This document shows, piece by piece, positions 35,401 to 43,152 of a DNA stretch of 50,304 nt (position 1 is its first letter; every line of letters begins with the position of its first letter). The notes under the pieces were generated by a model that did no database searches, was not told the origin of the DNA, and was given only the letters and a program-made list of their open reading frames with translations. Origin of the DNA: Lachnospiraceae bacterium FE2018 (GTDB lineage: Bacteria; Bacillota; Clostridia; Lachnospirales; Lachnospiraceae); assembly GCA_000702845.1 (NCBI GenBank), contig JNKK01000020.1:1-50304 (forward strand). Reading direction: 5' to 3'. The position numbers and the translations under genes were made by a program.

Positions 35401-37097
35401 GATCCTCCTTTGCGGCGACCATGTCCGGCATTACGGAAGTAAATCCGCTTCCTCCGCATTATCTCTGCAGTGCATGCAAATACGTGGATTTTGACTCTGA
35501 AGAAGTGACGAAATACAAAAATCTCGGTATGGCCGGCTGTGATATGCCGGATGCAGTCTGCCCGAACTGCGGAAAGCCGCTGACGAAAATGGGATTTAAT
35601 ATCCCCTTTGAGACGTTCCTCGGATTCAAGGGAAATAAAGAACCTGACATCGATCTGAATTTCTCAGGGGAGTACCAGAGCAAGGCGCATAAGTATACAG
35701 AGGTAATCTTCGGTGCGGGACAGACCTTCCGCGCAGGCACAATCGGAACGCTTGCAGATAAAACCGCGTTCGGTTATGTTAAAAACTATTACGCGGAAAA
35801 AGGAATCACGAAACGAACCTGTGATATCGACAGAATTGTAAAAGGCTGTGTCGGCATCCGCAGGACGACCGGGCAGCATCCGGGCGGTATTATTGTTCTT
35901 CCGATGGGAGAGGATATCAACGCATTTACGCCGGTACAGCATCCGGCTGATGATATGACGACAGATATCATCACGACCCATTTTGATTATCACTCAATTG
36001 ACGAAAATCTGCTGAAGCTTGATATACTGGGACATGATGATCCGACGATGATCCGGATGCTTGAAGACCTGACCGGAACCGATGCAACGAAGGTTCCGCT
36101 GGACGAACCAAAGGTCATGAGCCTGTTCAAAGGGACGGAAGCCCTTGGTATTACCCCGGAGGACATCGGCGGCTGTCCGCTTGGATGTCTGGGGGTTCCT
36201 GAGTTCGGTACGGACTTTGTTATACAGATGCTGCTGGACACAAAGCCGCAGCGTTTCTCTGATCTGATCAGAATTTCGGGATTGTCTCACGGAACAGACG
36301 TCTGGCTTGGCAACGCCCAGACGCTGATTGAGGAAAATAAAGCGACGATTTCTACAGCAATCTGCACCCGCGATGATATTATGACATATCTGATCGCAAA
36401 GGGACTGGAAAGCGAGCAGTCGTTTACCATTATGGAGGCAGTCCGGAAAGGAAAAGGACTGAAACCGGAATGGGAAAAGGAGATGCGGGCACATGATGTG
36501 CCGGAGTGGTATATCTGGTCCTGCAACAAGATTAAATACATGTTCCCCAAAGCCCATGCAGTAGCTTATGTCATGATGGCCTACCGGATTGCATGGTATA
36601 AAATTTATTATCCGCTTGCATATTATGCGGCATACTTTTCAATTCGCGCATCGGCATTTAGTCTAGAGAAAATGTGTCTTGGCAGAGAGCGGCTGGAAGA
36701 GCATATGCGTGCCTACGAATCACACAAAGATACCGCCACCAATCAGGAGGCGGAGCAATATAAAGATATGAAGATCGTTCAGGAAATGTATGCGCGCGGA
36801 TTTGATTTTGTTCCTCTGGATCTTTATCAGGCACATGCGCATCGGTTCCGGATCGTTGACGGGAAATCACTGATGCCGTCACTTGACTCTCTGGAGGGGC
36901 TGGGTGATAAAGCAGCAGACAGTGTTGTGCTCGCAGCCAGAAACGGAAAATTTCTTTCAAAGGATGATTTTCGCAGGCGTGCAAAAGTTGGAAAAACGAT
37001 CTCGGATACGCTGGACCGCATCGGTGTTCTGCGTGATCTGCCGGAGACCAATCAGATTTCATTGTTCGATCTGGCTGCAGAATCGACTGGAACGTAA
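32427..37097 (+). CDS. polC: DNA polymerase III alpha subunit, Gram-positive type (PolC)
   Basis: About 1556 residues. PolC is the main replicative polymerase of low-GC Gram-positives. Domains in order: N-terminal region (1-190), a Gly/Ala/Ser-rich linker (about 200-290) that is longer than usual, OB fold (about 310-400), and PHP domain from about residue 412 (LHCHSKMSDMDG). The proofreading exonuclease is inserted in the PHP (FDIETTGL near 524, later DFDMGF). Then comes the polymerase with PDIDLNFSGEYQ near 1073. Zinc-type cysteines (CSACKY and CPNCGKP) lie near 1013-1055. The start is GTG 32427, with AAGGAAG 8 nt upstream; GTG 32418 is too close to it. Confidence 0.97.
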   Translation: MAEQMSKRIEEVFPGIKLNDRLQQVLRHAVVTRVAMNRRKNMLRVYLECTACLPKDRIYELEDTLTRALQAGSSLQVRVIERFKLSSLYTPAALLEQYGESIEMELRRYNHMLAWLYHTAEFEFPEAGLMRVAVSDTVVAGDLEEEFYRILEKILNERCGMGVRLEITRQERTEQRTQQENELLLRAAARNIVSQTALASRIGGGNSADSDAAGQADDAVNAAGSADGTVRTETAAGGGQMSRTGGNPPEGSLTGTVKQDSAGSRNSGEKWNSGRGRTGRGLHLGEPGAELMYGRDFDDDSIPISEIDELSGTVVIYGEIIDTEMRTLRSERVLLILTVTDDTDTIRVKLFLDGEEQEAAGTMFKKGTFVRVKGRAQEDSFDHELTVMSVSGIRRAVSFRKVRQDNSPVKRVELHCHSKMSDMDGVTDAAALVKRAWKWGHSAIALTDHGGVQAFPEANHAMEDIDRAYRKEWQKEHPDASKEELKKISAPFKVIYGMEAYLIDDLKGIAVNSTGQKLQDAYVVFDIETTGLSNQTCRIIEIGAVRVEAGKITDRFSTFINPGVPIPMRIEELTGISDNMVVNAPAIEQTLPRFLEFCRGAVMVAHNADFDMGFIIKACEEQGYPDHFTYVDTVAMARVLLPGLGSFKLDKVAKAVGVLLDHHHRAVDDAACTADIFVKFIQMLEERGIIDLDGLNEMASLSSEAKRKMPSHHAILLAASEAGRQNLYRLVSESHLNYVYKMQARVPKSLVQKYHEGILVGSACVKGELYDAMLRGAQEEELIRLIDFYDYLEIQPVGNNAFLIESDRNESITSVEDLQEMNRRIVHYGEQSGKPVVATCDVHFMDPDDAIYRTIIMAGKKFKDAEDQAPLYLHTTEEMLEEFSYLGSEKAREVVIENPNRIADQIEKISPIRAGKFPPVIEDSDKTLREICYRKAYEIYGDPLPELVEARLERELNSIISNGYAVMYIIAQKLVWKSNEDGYLVGSRGSVGSSFAATMSGITEVNPLPPHYLCSACKYVDFDSEEVTKYKNLGMAGCDMPDAVCPNCGKPLTKMGFNIPFETFLGFKGNKEPDIDLNFSGEYQSKAHKYTEVIFGAGQTFRAGTIGTLADKTAFGYVKNYYAEKGITKRTCDIDRIVKGCVGIRRTTGQHPGGIIVLPMGEDINAFTPVQHPADDMTTDIITTHFDYHSIDENLLKLDILGHDDPTMIRMLEDLTGTDATKVPLDEPKVMSLFKGTEALGITPEDIGGCPLGCLGVPEFGTDFVIQMLLDTKPQRFSDLIRISGLSHGTDVWLGNAQTLIEENKATISTAICTRDDIMTYLIAKGLESEQSFTIMEAVRKGKGLKPEWEKEMRAHDVPEWYIWSCNKIKYMFPKAHAVAYVMMAYRIAWYKIYYPLAYYAAYFSIRASAFSLEKMCLGRERLEEHMRAYESHKDTATNQEAEQYKDMKIVQEMYARGFDFVPLDLYQAHAHRFRIVDGKSLMPSLDSLEGLGDKAADSVVLAARNGKFLSKDDFRRRAKVGKTISDTLDRIGVLRDLPETNQISLFDLAAESTGT

Positions 37098-37152
37098 TAA
37101 AAAAGAAAATACCCGCGCCTGTAAAAAGGCACGGGTATTTTCTTTTTTATTA
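37095..37152. terminator. Bidirectional terminator with perfect 21-bp stem
   Basis: The arms 37095-37115 and 37132-37152 are exact complements, with A-rich and T-rich flanks forming the outer stem. It overlaps the polC stop and sits between the convergent polC and SPFH genes. Confidence 0.92.
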
Positions 37153-37154
37153 TA

Positions 37155-38174
37155 CTATCGTGAAACTTCTCGGTTGATATAGGCAGTTGCGGCTGCGGCT
37201 TCGCGGCCGCCGGTTCCGGTCTCTTCATCAATACACGGATCAGATTCGAGTGCCTTTTCCGGTTTTGGAGATTTGTCGACGGGTGTGTTATCTCCGATTC
37301 CGAGTGCTTCTCCGGCCACACCGAGATTGGTAATGATATTGGAGAGATCAGACGGCATATATATTTTGGTTGCACGTCCGTCAGAGACATCCTTGAGTGC
37401 CTCAATGCCTTTCAGCTTCAGCACGGGCTCTGTGATACCTGCTTCATTGAGTTTACGCAGGCCTCGGGCTTCCGCTTCATAGACCAGTTCGATCGAGCGG
37501 GAACGTCCTTCGGCAAGCGCAATCTGAGCGTCGCGTTCGGCCTCGGCAGCAAGAATTTTTGCACGTTTATCACCCTCGGCGCGGGAAACGACAGCCTCCT
37601 GATGCGCCTGTGCTTCAAGCACTGTCTGGCGGCGGTCACGCTCTGCTTTCATCTGCTTCAGCATGGTCTGTTCAACTTCTTCCGGCGGATTGATGTTTTT
37701 AATTTCCACGCGGGTTACCTTCAGCCCCCACGGATCTGTGGCATCATCAAGAACCCGTTCCAGGCGGCTGTTTATGGCATCACGGCTTGTAAGCGTCTGA
37801 TCCAGTTCCATCTCACCAATAATGTTTCGCAGTGTTGTGGCAGCGAGATTCTGCAGACCGACAATCGGATTTTCTACTCCATAGGTATAAAGACGTGCAT
37901 CAAATACTTTACAGAACACGACAGAGTCAATCTGCATCGTTACGTTGTCTTTTGTAATAACGGGCTGCGGCGGAAAATCCATAACCTGCTCTTTCAGGGA
38001 GACGATCCTGGCAACACGGTCTACAAATGGTACTTTCAGGTGAAGTCCGGCATCCCAGGTCGCATGGTATTTTCCCAGACGTTCAATGATCGCCTGGTGT
38101 GACTGACCGATGACGCGCACATTTGTAAATACCAGAATTAAAATAATAACAACTAGAATCAATAGAAACGGCAT
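37155..38174 (-). CDS. SPFH/Band 7 membrane protein (QmcA/stomatin-like)
   Basis: 339 residues. SPFH proteins form large oligomeric rings or microdomains on membranes and often bind partner proteases. An N-terminal hydrophobic helix (residues 3-18) precedes the Band 7 domain, with GKYHATWDAGLHLKVPFVD, then SLKEQVMDFPPQPV and LDQTLTSRDAINSRL. A long coiled coil rich in Ala and Glu follows (about 185-255, AERDRRQTVLEAQAHQEA), and then a Gly-poor C-terminal tail. The start is ATG 38172-38174 with AGGAGG upstream; a longer frame to 38228 lacks such a site. The usual NfeD partner is not adjacent. Confidence 0.93.
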   Translation of the reverse strand: MPFLLILVVIILILVFTNVRVIGQSHQAIIERLGKYHATWDAGLHLKVPFVDRVARIVSLKEQVMDFPPQPVITKDNVTMQIDSVVFCKVFDARLYTYGVENPIVGLQNLAATTLRNIIGEMELDQTLTSRDAINSRLERVLDDATDPWGLKVTRVEIKNINPPEEVEQTMLKQMKAERDRRQTVLEAQAHQEAVVSRAEGDKRAKILAAEAERDAQIALAEGRSRSIELVYEAEARGLRKLNEAGITEPVLKLKGIEALKDVSDGRATKIYMPSDLSNIITNLGVAGEALGIGDNTPVDKSPKPEKALESDPCIDEETGTGGREAAAATAYINREVSR

Positions 38175-38287
38175 AACTGTACCTCCTGTTTTTTCTAATA
38201 GTATACCACACGATGAGGGTTCATACAAAACATGTTATGCGCATCTTATGTGAGCCGTACTGACAGGCACACGTCTTTCAGATATGC

Positions 38288-38322
38288 AAAAAAAAGAGCT
38301 TCCTTTCAAAAGGAAACTCTTT
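38288..38322 (-). terminator. Terminator of tRNA-Cys
   Basis: On the minus strand, a hairpin (AAAGAG...TTCCTTT with AAAGGAA...CTCTTT, one A-C mismatch) is followed by eight T, immediately downstream of tRNA-Cys. Confidence 0.9.
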
Positions 38323-38327
38323 TCAAG

Positions 38328-38399
38328 AGGCGTCGACCGGATTTGAACCGGTGCATACTGGTGTTGCAGACCATTGCCTTACCACTTGGCTACGACGCC
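38328..38399 (-). tRNA. tRNA-Cys (GCA)
   Basis: The cloverleaf is complete on the minus strand: acceptor GGCGTCG/CGACGCC, discriminator U, anticodon loop CTGCAAC with GCA, and T-loop GGTTCAAATCC. The CCA end is not encoded. A promoter with TTGCAG (38466-38471) and TATAAT (38443-38448), spacer 17, lies upstream. Confidence 0.96.
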
Positions 38400-38442
38400 G
38401 TTTTTCCAGATCAGAAATGTATCTTTTTCCGACCGCTTTCAC

Positions 38443-38471
38443 ATTATAGCAAAACATCTTCAAGACTGCAA
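38443..38471 (-). promoter_or_regulatory. tRNA-Cys promoter
   Basis: On the minus strand, TTGCAG and TATAAT are separated by 17 nt. Confidence 0.75.
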
Positions 38472-38534
38472 CTACTATTTTTATTTTTTAGAAACGCATA
38501 TGATTCTTTTATGCCGGCGGCATTGATTTTTCAG

Positions 38535-38563
38535 TTGCCAGAAAAGCAAAAATATGATATTAT
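38535..38563 (+). promoter_or_regulatory. tRNA-Thr/CAT/Asp cluster promoter
   Basis: TTGCCA (38535-38540) and TATTAT (38558-38563) with a 17-nt spacer, 28 nt before tRNA-Thr. Confidence 0.75.
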
Positions 38564-38591
38564 CTGCTTGTTGCCGCCTGAAAGCCGGTAC

Positions 38592-38664
38592 GCCGATGTG
38601 GCTCAATTGGCAGAGCAGCTGATTTGTAATCAGCAGGTTATCGGTTCGAGTCCGATCATCGGCT
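38592..38664 (+). tRNA. tRNA-Thr (TGT)
   Basis: 73 nt. Acceptor GCCGATG/CATCGGC, anticodon loop TTTGTAA with TGT (Thr, ACA codons), T-arm GGTTCGAGTCC. The CCA end is not encoded. Confidence 0.97.
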
Positions 38665-38668
38665 CTTC

Positions 38669-38742
38669 GGATCTTTAGCTCAGTTGGTTAGAGCTTCCGG
38701 CTCATAACCGGATGGTCCTGGGTTCGAGTCCCAGAGGATCCA
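38669..38742 (+). tRNA. tRNA with CAT anticodon (elongator Met or Ile2)
   Basis: 74 nt. Acceptor GGATCTT, D-arm AGCTCAGTTGGTTAGAGC, anticodon loop CTCATAA with CAT, T-arm GGTTCGAGTCC. It is not the initiator type. The sequence around CGGCTCATAACCG resembles, from memory, the isoleucine tRNA of Bacillus whose CAU is modified to lysidine. I lean towards Ile2, but an automatic caller would say Met. Spacing to tRNA-Thr is 4 nt. Confidence 0.9.
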
Positions 38743-38812
38743 TATCGTGCGCGGTGCGCGGGGAGCTTGCGGACGCGGTGCGCGCGCGACTCCATATCGT
38801 GCGCGGTGCGCG
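38739..38812 (+). repeat. GC-rich 22-bp direct repeats in the tRNA spacer
   Basis: The 22-bp sequence beginning TCCATATCGTGCGCGG occurs at 38739-38760 and again at 38791-38812. The first copy includes the last four bases of the preceding tRNA. The intervening part holds more GCGCGGTGCGCG-like units. The composition is far more GC-rich than anything around it. Confidence 0.8.
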
Positions 38813-38832
38813 CGAAAATGTTTTTATAGTTT

Positions 38833-38906
38833 GGCCCAGTGGCTCAGTTGGTTAGAGCGCCGCCCTGTCACGGCGGAGGTCGTCGGTTCGAGTCCGATCT
38901 GGGTCG
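38833..38906 (+). tRNA. tRNA-Asp (GTC)
   Basis: 74 nt. Acceptor GGCCCAG/CTGGGTC, anticodon loop CTGTCAC with GTC, T-arm GGTTCGAGTCC. The CCA end is not encoded. A terminator follows at 38911. Confidence 0.97.
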
Positions 38907-38910
38907 CTTT

Positions 38911-38946
38911 ATGAGAGTCTGTATCTGCAGACTCTTATATTTTTTC
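38911..38946 (+). terminator. Terminator of the tRNA cluster
   Basis: The stem AGAGTCTG/CAGACTCT with loop TATCTG is followed by TATATTTTTTC. Confidence 0.9.
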
Positions 38947-38963
38947 AGACGGGAGGTATCGTA

Positions 38964-39479
38964 ATGAGAAAGAAAAGAAGCGGAAATATGACGTTGAAAA
39001 TTGTATTGGCCGCGGCAGTCATGATCGTTCTTGCAGCTTCTCTGATTCTGGTTTTGTTTATAAAACAGCAGCAGCTCCGGCGGCTTCCGGATCAGGAAGC
39101 AGCCGAAACGGCCCAGAATCCGGCTGAAACGATCGGACAATTGGAAAAAGCACTGGATGAGCTGGATTCAGAAGCAGCCGCCGCATGTTTTGACACGGCT
39201 TCCGCGGAAACAGTTCAGACAGAACTGGATAATGTTCTGGGACAGTATGGAAGCGCCGTAGTGCTGATGAAATTTGCAGTTGATTTTACACTGCAGGTAC
39301 GAGACATTTCATATACAGACGATACACATTGTACTGTACAGACCGATGCGTCTGTCAAGCTTCCCGGTGATGAAAATCAGACCCCGATGGAATTGCCGAT
39401 GGTGGTGGAGAATGGTAAATGGGTGATTGATCTGACAGGACATCCGGAAACATTTGCGCAGCTGGAAACACTTTTTTAA
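38964..39479 (+). CDS. Membrane-anchored extracytoplasmic protein, unknown
   Basis: 171 residues. A basic N terminus (MRKKRSGN) precedes one hydrophobic helix (residues about 11-33). The rest should lie outside the membrane. The region after residue 55 has a helical part (ETIGQLEKALDELDSEAAAACF) and then a beta-rich end whose shape (DDTHCTVQTDASVKLPG, then VVENGKWVIDL) recalls the NTF2-like domains common in small clostridial envelope proteins. That is a resemblance only. GGGAGG lies 8 nt before the ATG. Function unknown. Confidence 0.8.
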   Translation: MRKKRSGNMTLKIVLAAAVMIVLAASLILVLFIKQQQLRRLPDQEAAETAQNPAETIGQLEKALDELDSEAAAACFDTASAETVQTELDNVLGQYGSAVVLMKFAVDFTLQVRDISYTDDTHCTVQTDASVKLPGDENQTPMELPMVVENGKWVIDLTGHPETFAQLETLF

Positions 39480-39523
39480 GTGTTCCCGGCTGCGTTTTTT
39501 GTTGGATTCATTCGCGTTTTCAG

Positions 39524-40369
39524 TTAATGAAAGAGATCCTTCGGCAGATACGGAGCAGATGCGACACCTGCAGATGCAGCGGCAATGGTAGATGCGCCGG
39601 CGCGGAATGTGAGTGGATTTCCCTCCAGATCTGTCAGTGTCACACCTGCTTCAAGAGCAATACAGGCACCGGCCGCATAATCATGCAGCTGAAGCTCCGG
39701 TTCAAAATAATAGCCGATTCGCCCGGAAGCGACAGAACAGAGGTCCCATGCGGCGCTGCCGCTGCGCCGGATGTCGATACAGTGCGGTTTATAAGCGGCA
39801 GCAAGTTCAAATGCATATTGTGAGAGCGGCAGATTATATGGTGCCGTTCCCATTGTGACAAGACTGAGGGAGAGCGGATCCTCTGAACTGTGAATTTCCA
39901 CACCGTTTTCATATGCGCCGGACCCGGCGCACGCATAAAACAGCTGGTCTGTCTGCGGTGCATAAATCACGCCGAGGAAGGGTGCTCCATCGCGGAGCAG
40001 GCCGATCGATGTCACATATGGAAAGCATGATTTCATGAAGTTTGATGTTCCGTCAATTGGATCAATTACAAATGTATAGCCGGACAGAAACTGTTCCCGG
40101 AACGTATCCATTCCATCTTCTTCGCCGTAAAAAGCCGCTTCCGGCAGAATACCGGAAAGACGATCAATCAGATAAGCCTGTACCCGGCTGTCGTATTCTG
40201 TGACAAAATTTGCGTGACCTTCTTTGTTGTGCCGGGTACTCTCAGGATCCGGTTCTGAATTTACCTCTCCGGATTGTGCAGAAATCTTTCGGAAATGAGT
40301 GTCTGCACTGCGCATGACAGCACCTGCACCGCGTGCAGCATCAATAATCTGCTGAAGCAGCTGATTCAT
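39524..40369 (-). CDS. Inositol monophosphatase family protein
   Basis: 281 residues. These metal-dependent phosphatases act on inositol-1-phosphate, 3'-phosphoadenosine 5'-phosphate or related substrates. The metal-site motifs are present: GEEDGMD with the Glu (near residue 81), DPIDGTSNF (about 98-106) and AWDLCSVASGRIGYY with the third Asp (near 208). The fold, length and motif order match SuhB/CysQ-like enzymes, but the substrate cannot be assigned. No sulphate or inositol genes are nearby. The gap to the convergent 38964 gene (44 nt) holds no clear terminator. Confidence 0.9.
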   Translation of the reverse strand: MNQLLQQIIDAARGAGAVMRSADTHFRKISAQSGEVNSEPDPESTRHNKEGHANFVTEYDSRVQAYLIDRLSGILPEAAFYGEEDGMDTFREQFLSGYTFVIDPIDGTSNFMKSCFPYVTSIGLLRDGAPFLGVIYAPQTDQLFYACAGSGAYENGVEIHSSEDPLSLSLVTMGTAPYNLPLSQYAFELAAAYKPHCIDIRRSGSAAWDLCSVASGRIGYYFEPELQLHDYAAGACIALEAGVTLTDLEGNPLTFRAGASTIAAASAGVASAPYLPKDLFH

Positions 40370-40484
40370 AGTAACTGTGTCCTTTCCTGTTTGAAGTACA
40401 TTAAATAGATCATCCAGATATCATTATTATATCAGGCTTGCAGAAGGAAAAGAAGAATTAGCTGCCCGGCGGTTCCGGATTTCT

Positions 40485-40775
40485 TTATCGGGATCCGGAA
40501 TAATTATGGGATTTATGGCGCGGAAAAGGACGTTTCCTGTCATCCAGGGCGCAGATATAGTTCATATCAACGTCAAAGTATTCAGCAAGTTTGATCAGCG
40601 TATCAATTGGAATACGGGTATTTCCCAGTTCGTAATCGGAATAAGTACGCTGTCCGACATGTATAATATTCGCGATCTGTTTCTGGGTCATGTCATTGTC
40701 TTCGCGCAGATCACGGATTTTTTTTGCGTAGGCAGAAATATGATCAATGTGGGTGTCTGTTTTCTGTATGCGCAT
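40485..40775 (-). CDS. XRE family HTH transcriptional regulator
   Basis: 96 residues. The Xre-type helix-turn-helix is at about residues 18-60: LREDNDMTQKQIANIIHVGQ, then RTYSDYELGNTRIP and LIKLAEYFDVDMNYI. A short basic tail (RKRPFPRHKSH) follows. The ATG at 40773-40775 is chosen because GGAGG lies 7 nt upstream; the ATG at 40779-40781 is too close to it. It is divergent from the acyltransferase row at 41101. A 10-bp near-perfect inverted repeat between them (41003-41038) is a candidate binding site, so it may control that row. That link is inferred. Confidence 0.88.
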   Translation of the reverse strand: MRIQKTDTHIDHISAYAKKIRDLREDNDMTQKQIANIIHVGQRTYSDYELGNTRIPIDTLIKLAEYFDVDMNYICALDDRKRPFPRHKSHNYSGSR

Positions 40776-41002
40776 TTGCATTCCTCCGGATTATTTTTGA
40801 CAAAATTTGTATTATGTGAACAGAAGAATATATTATTCTGGTTCCGGATGAAAGTCATGATAAATGCGGAAAAGTGAAAATAGTAAGTATAGCGGTAAAA
40901 ACTCTACATCACGCTTAATTGCGATACAAAACCCTCAAAAAAGAGACCCGCTTGCCTCATAAAGAAGTTAGTGGTATGATTTTGAACGTATGGGACAAAA
41001 AG

Positions 41003-41038
41003 CCGTAATACGAATGCAAACGAATTATCGTATTATGG
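41003..41038. promoter_or_regulatory. Inverted repeat between the XRE gene and the acyltransferase row
   Basis: CCGTAATACG (41003-41012) and CGTATTATGG (41029-41038) are complementary at 9 of 10 positions, centre to centre 26 nt, in an otherwise AT-rich 220-nt gap (40880-41100). The rest of the gap shows no gene. A TTGAAC (40982-40987) lies just upstream, and a weak -10 (TAATAC) falls inside the left arm. Confidence 0.4.
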
Positions 41039-41100
41039 CATTGTAAAATAAAACGAAAAATAAATCAATTGATACATTAATAATAATTTAGGAAGATAAT

Positions 41101-42378
41101 ATGCCAGGAAAAGATCTTCACTGGTACAAACTGGATAACGCGGCGAAAATCATTCCATCGACAGCCGTGGGATCTGATACGCGCGTTTTCCGGTTGTGCT
41201 GCGAATTAAAGGAAGAAGTAAATGATATTATACTGCAGCAGGCACTGGATGATGCAGTGAAGGAATATCCCCATTTTCAGTGTTATCTGAAAAAGGGGCT
41301 GTTCTGGTATTATATGGAACAGAGTACCCGGAAAGCTCAGGTTACGGAAGAAAATCTGCCTGCGCTGTCAGCGCTTTACCAGCCGGGACGAAAAACACTG
41401 TTATTCCGGGTGAATTATTTCCGGCGGAGAATCAATCTGGAAGTGTATCATGTTGTCTCAGACGGTGCGGGGGCATTTCAGTTTTTTCGTCAGATCATCA
41501 CAAATTATCTGACGCGAAAACATGGGCTTTCGATCGCAATCGATCTTGGCAACAGAGGGTCTTTTGAAGATAAGGCGGATGATGCATTTCGATATTATTA
41601 TCGCAGACAGAAAAACAGCCGTGCGTTAAAACAGATTTTCGGAGGAAAACGTCCTGCCTGTCAGCTGCGGGGCAGCCGTGATGAGAATCTCCATATTCAC
41701 CTGCTTGAGGGTGTTGTTTCTGTAAAGGAATATCTGGATCTGTGCCACGCGCATCATACAACGCTCGCGATGATGACAACTGCGCTGATGATTGAGGCTG
41801 TCATCAGGGAGATGCGGATCAGCGAGCGGAATAAACCGGTCGTTATAACAGTACCGGTTAATCTGCGTAATTATTTCCCGACGGACAGCACGCGGAATTT
41901 TTACGGTGTCATTACAATCAGTTACCGCGCATCTGATTATGACGGAAGAATTGAGAGCATTCTTAAATCGATCAAAGAATCCTATGCGATGCAGCTGCAG
42001 GAGGATCAGATCATCAAAACCATGAATACTTATTCAGCACTGGAGCGCAACTGGGCGTTAAAAATGGTTCCGCTGCAGCTGAAAGATCTTGGGATTCAGG
42101 GGTTCAATTATCTGCGTCTGAAAGAAGTTACAACTTCGGTTTCCAATGTCGGAAGACTGGAGATGCCGGAGGAACTCATCCCTTATATTGACAGATTTTC
42201 TGCTTTTATGGCGACACAGAGGGGACAGATGGTCGTAGTTTCATTTGAAGACAAACTGACGTTCGGTGTTACATCGGCATTTAAGCGTCATGATGTCATG
42301 CGTAATTTCTTCCGGAGACTGGTGGAACTTGGTCTTTCGGTTGAACTGGCAACAAATGATTATGATATGGGATTGTAA
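41101..42378 (+). CDS. HxxxDG acyltransferase (alcohol acetyltransferase/condensation-domain-like)
   Basis: 425 residues. The active-site signature is YHVVSDGAGAFQFF (HxxxDG, near residues 117-122), shared by condensation domains, PapA-type and alcohol acyltransferases. These enzymes move an acyl group from CoA or a carrier onto an alcohol or amine. The N-terminal HWYKLDNAAKIIPS is typical of the stand-alone branch found in Firmicutes. There is no carrier protein or NRPS module nearby, so an acyl-CoA donor is likely. AGGAAG precedes the ATG. The gene is followed 11 nt later by a zinc-ribbon membrane protein that probably belongs to the same transcript. Confidence 0.82.
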   Translation: MPGKDLHWYKLDNAAKIIPSTAVGSDTRVFRLCCELKEEVNDIILQQALDDAVKEYPHFQCYLKKGLFWYYMEQSTRKAQVTEENLPALSALYQPGRKTLLFRVNYFRRRINLEVYHVVSDGAGAFQFFRQIITNYLTRKHGLSIAIDLGNRGSFEDKADDAFRYYYRRQKNSRALKQIFGGKRPACQLRGSRDENLHIHLLEGVVSVKEYLDLCHAHHTTLAMMTTALMIEAVIREMRISERNKPVVITVPVNLRNYFPTDSTRNFYGVITISYRASDYDGRIESILKSIKESYAMQLQEDQIIKTMNTYSALERNWALKMVPLQLKDLGIQGFNYLRLKEVTTSVSNVGRLEMPEELIPYIDRFSAFMATQRGQMVVVSFEDKLTFGVTSAFKRHDVMRNFFRRLVELGLSVELATNDYDMGL

Positions 42379-42389
42379 GGAGCTTACGT

Positions 42390-43055
42390 ATGCAGTTTTG
42401 CGAAAAATGCGGGATAACAATCCGCGGGGCAAAAGTCAAATGTCCGCTGTGCGGCAGTGAACTGGCGGGAACACCCGACCTGGAAAGCGCCGGATTTCCG
42501 GCCCTGCACGACCGGGTTTCGAAATGGTCTCTTTTGAAGATCGCGGCATTCTGCTTCTTTGTGATAGAGGTGCTGATGGTGCTGGTGCGTTACATCACGG
42601 CTGGAAGATTTATGTGGCCTGTTGTCGTGATGATACTGGCGCTTGTCGGTCTTGCGGACCTGTTTCTTGTTTTCTATATCCGGCATAATGTGCTGAAACT
42701 GATCTCCGGACAGGTTTATATCGGTATGCTGCTTGCAGTGATGATTGACTGGAAGCTCACCGGATGGTACGGATGGTCTGTCAGCTGGCTGCTCCCGTTC
42801 GGCTTTGTCGGACTGGCAATTACGATCATCAGCATCGGATGCGGTCTGCGGCTGAAACTGGTAGAGTACATTATCTATCTTGCAGTTGCAGTGGTTCTGT
42901 CAATGCTGCAGATGTTTCTGATTCGGAAAGGCATGAATCCGCATCCGCTTCCGGCTATTCTCAGCATGTCTGTCATGGCGATATTAGGCGCAGCAGGTTT
43001 TTTGTTCTTTTTCAGAGAACTGCGCAGTGCAGCCTCCAGATCATTTCATATGTAA
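42390..43055 (+). CDS. Zinc-ribbon integral membrane protein (DUF6320-like)
   Basis: 221 residues. The N terminus is a zinc ribbon with two CxxC pairs (CEKC at residues 4-7 and CPLC at 18-21). About six hydrophobic helices follow from residue 50 to the end. Stand-alone proteins of this layout are known in Firmicutes next to HxxxDG acyltransferases and alpha/beta hydrolases; the family name is from memory. The start has AAGGAG 7 nt upstream. It sits 11 nt behind the acyltransferase, so the two are probably one operon. It could be a membrane partner or carrier of the acylated product. Function unknown. Confidence 0.72.
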   Translation: MQFCEKCGITIRGAKVKCPLCGSELAGTPDLESAGFPALHDRVSKWSLLKIAAFCFFVIEVLMVLVRYITAGRFMWPVVVMILALVGLADLFLVFYIRHNVLKLISGQVYIGMLLAVMIDWKLTGWYGWSVSWLLPFGFVGLAITIISIGCGLRLKLVEYIIYLAVAVVLSMLQMFLIRKGMNPHPLPAILSMSVMAILGAAGFLFFFRELRSAASRSFHM

Positions 43056-43152
43056 GACTGCGGTATACTGGTTCCGGAGTTTTGATCATACGGCAGTAAA
43101 GCGGAGTGATAAACCGGAAGAAACCAGTGCATCGTATAAATAGGAGACTTGG

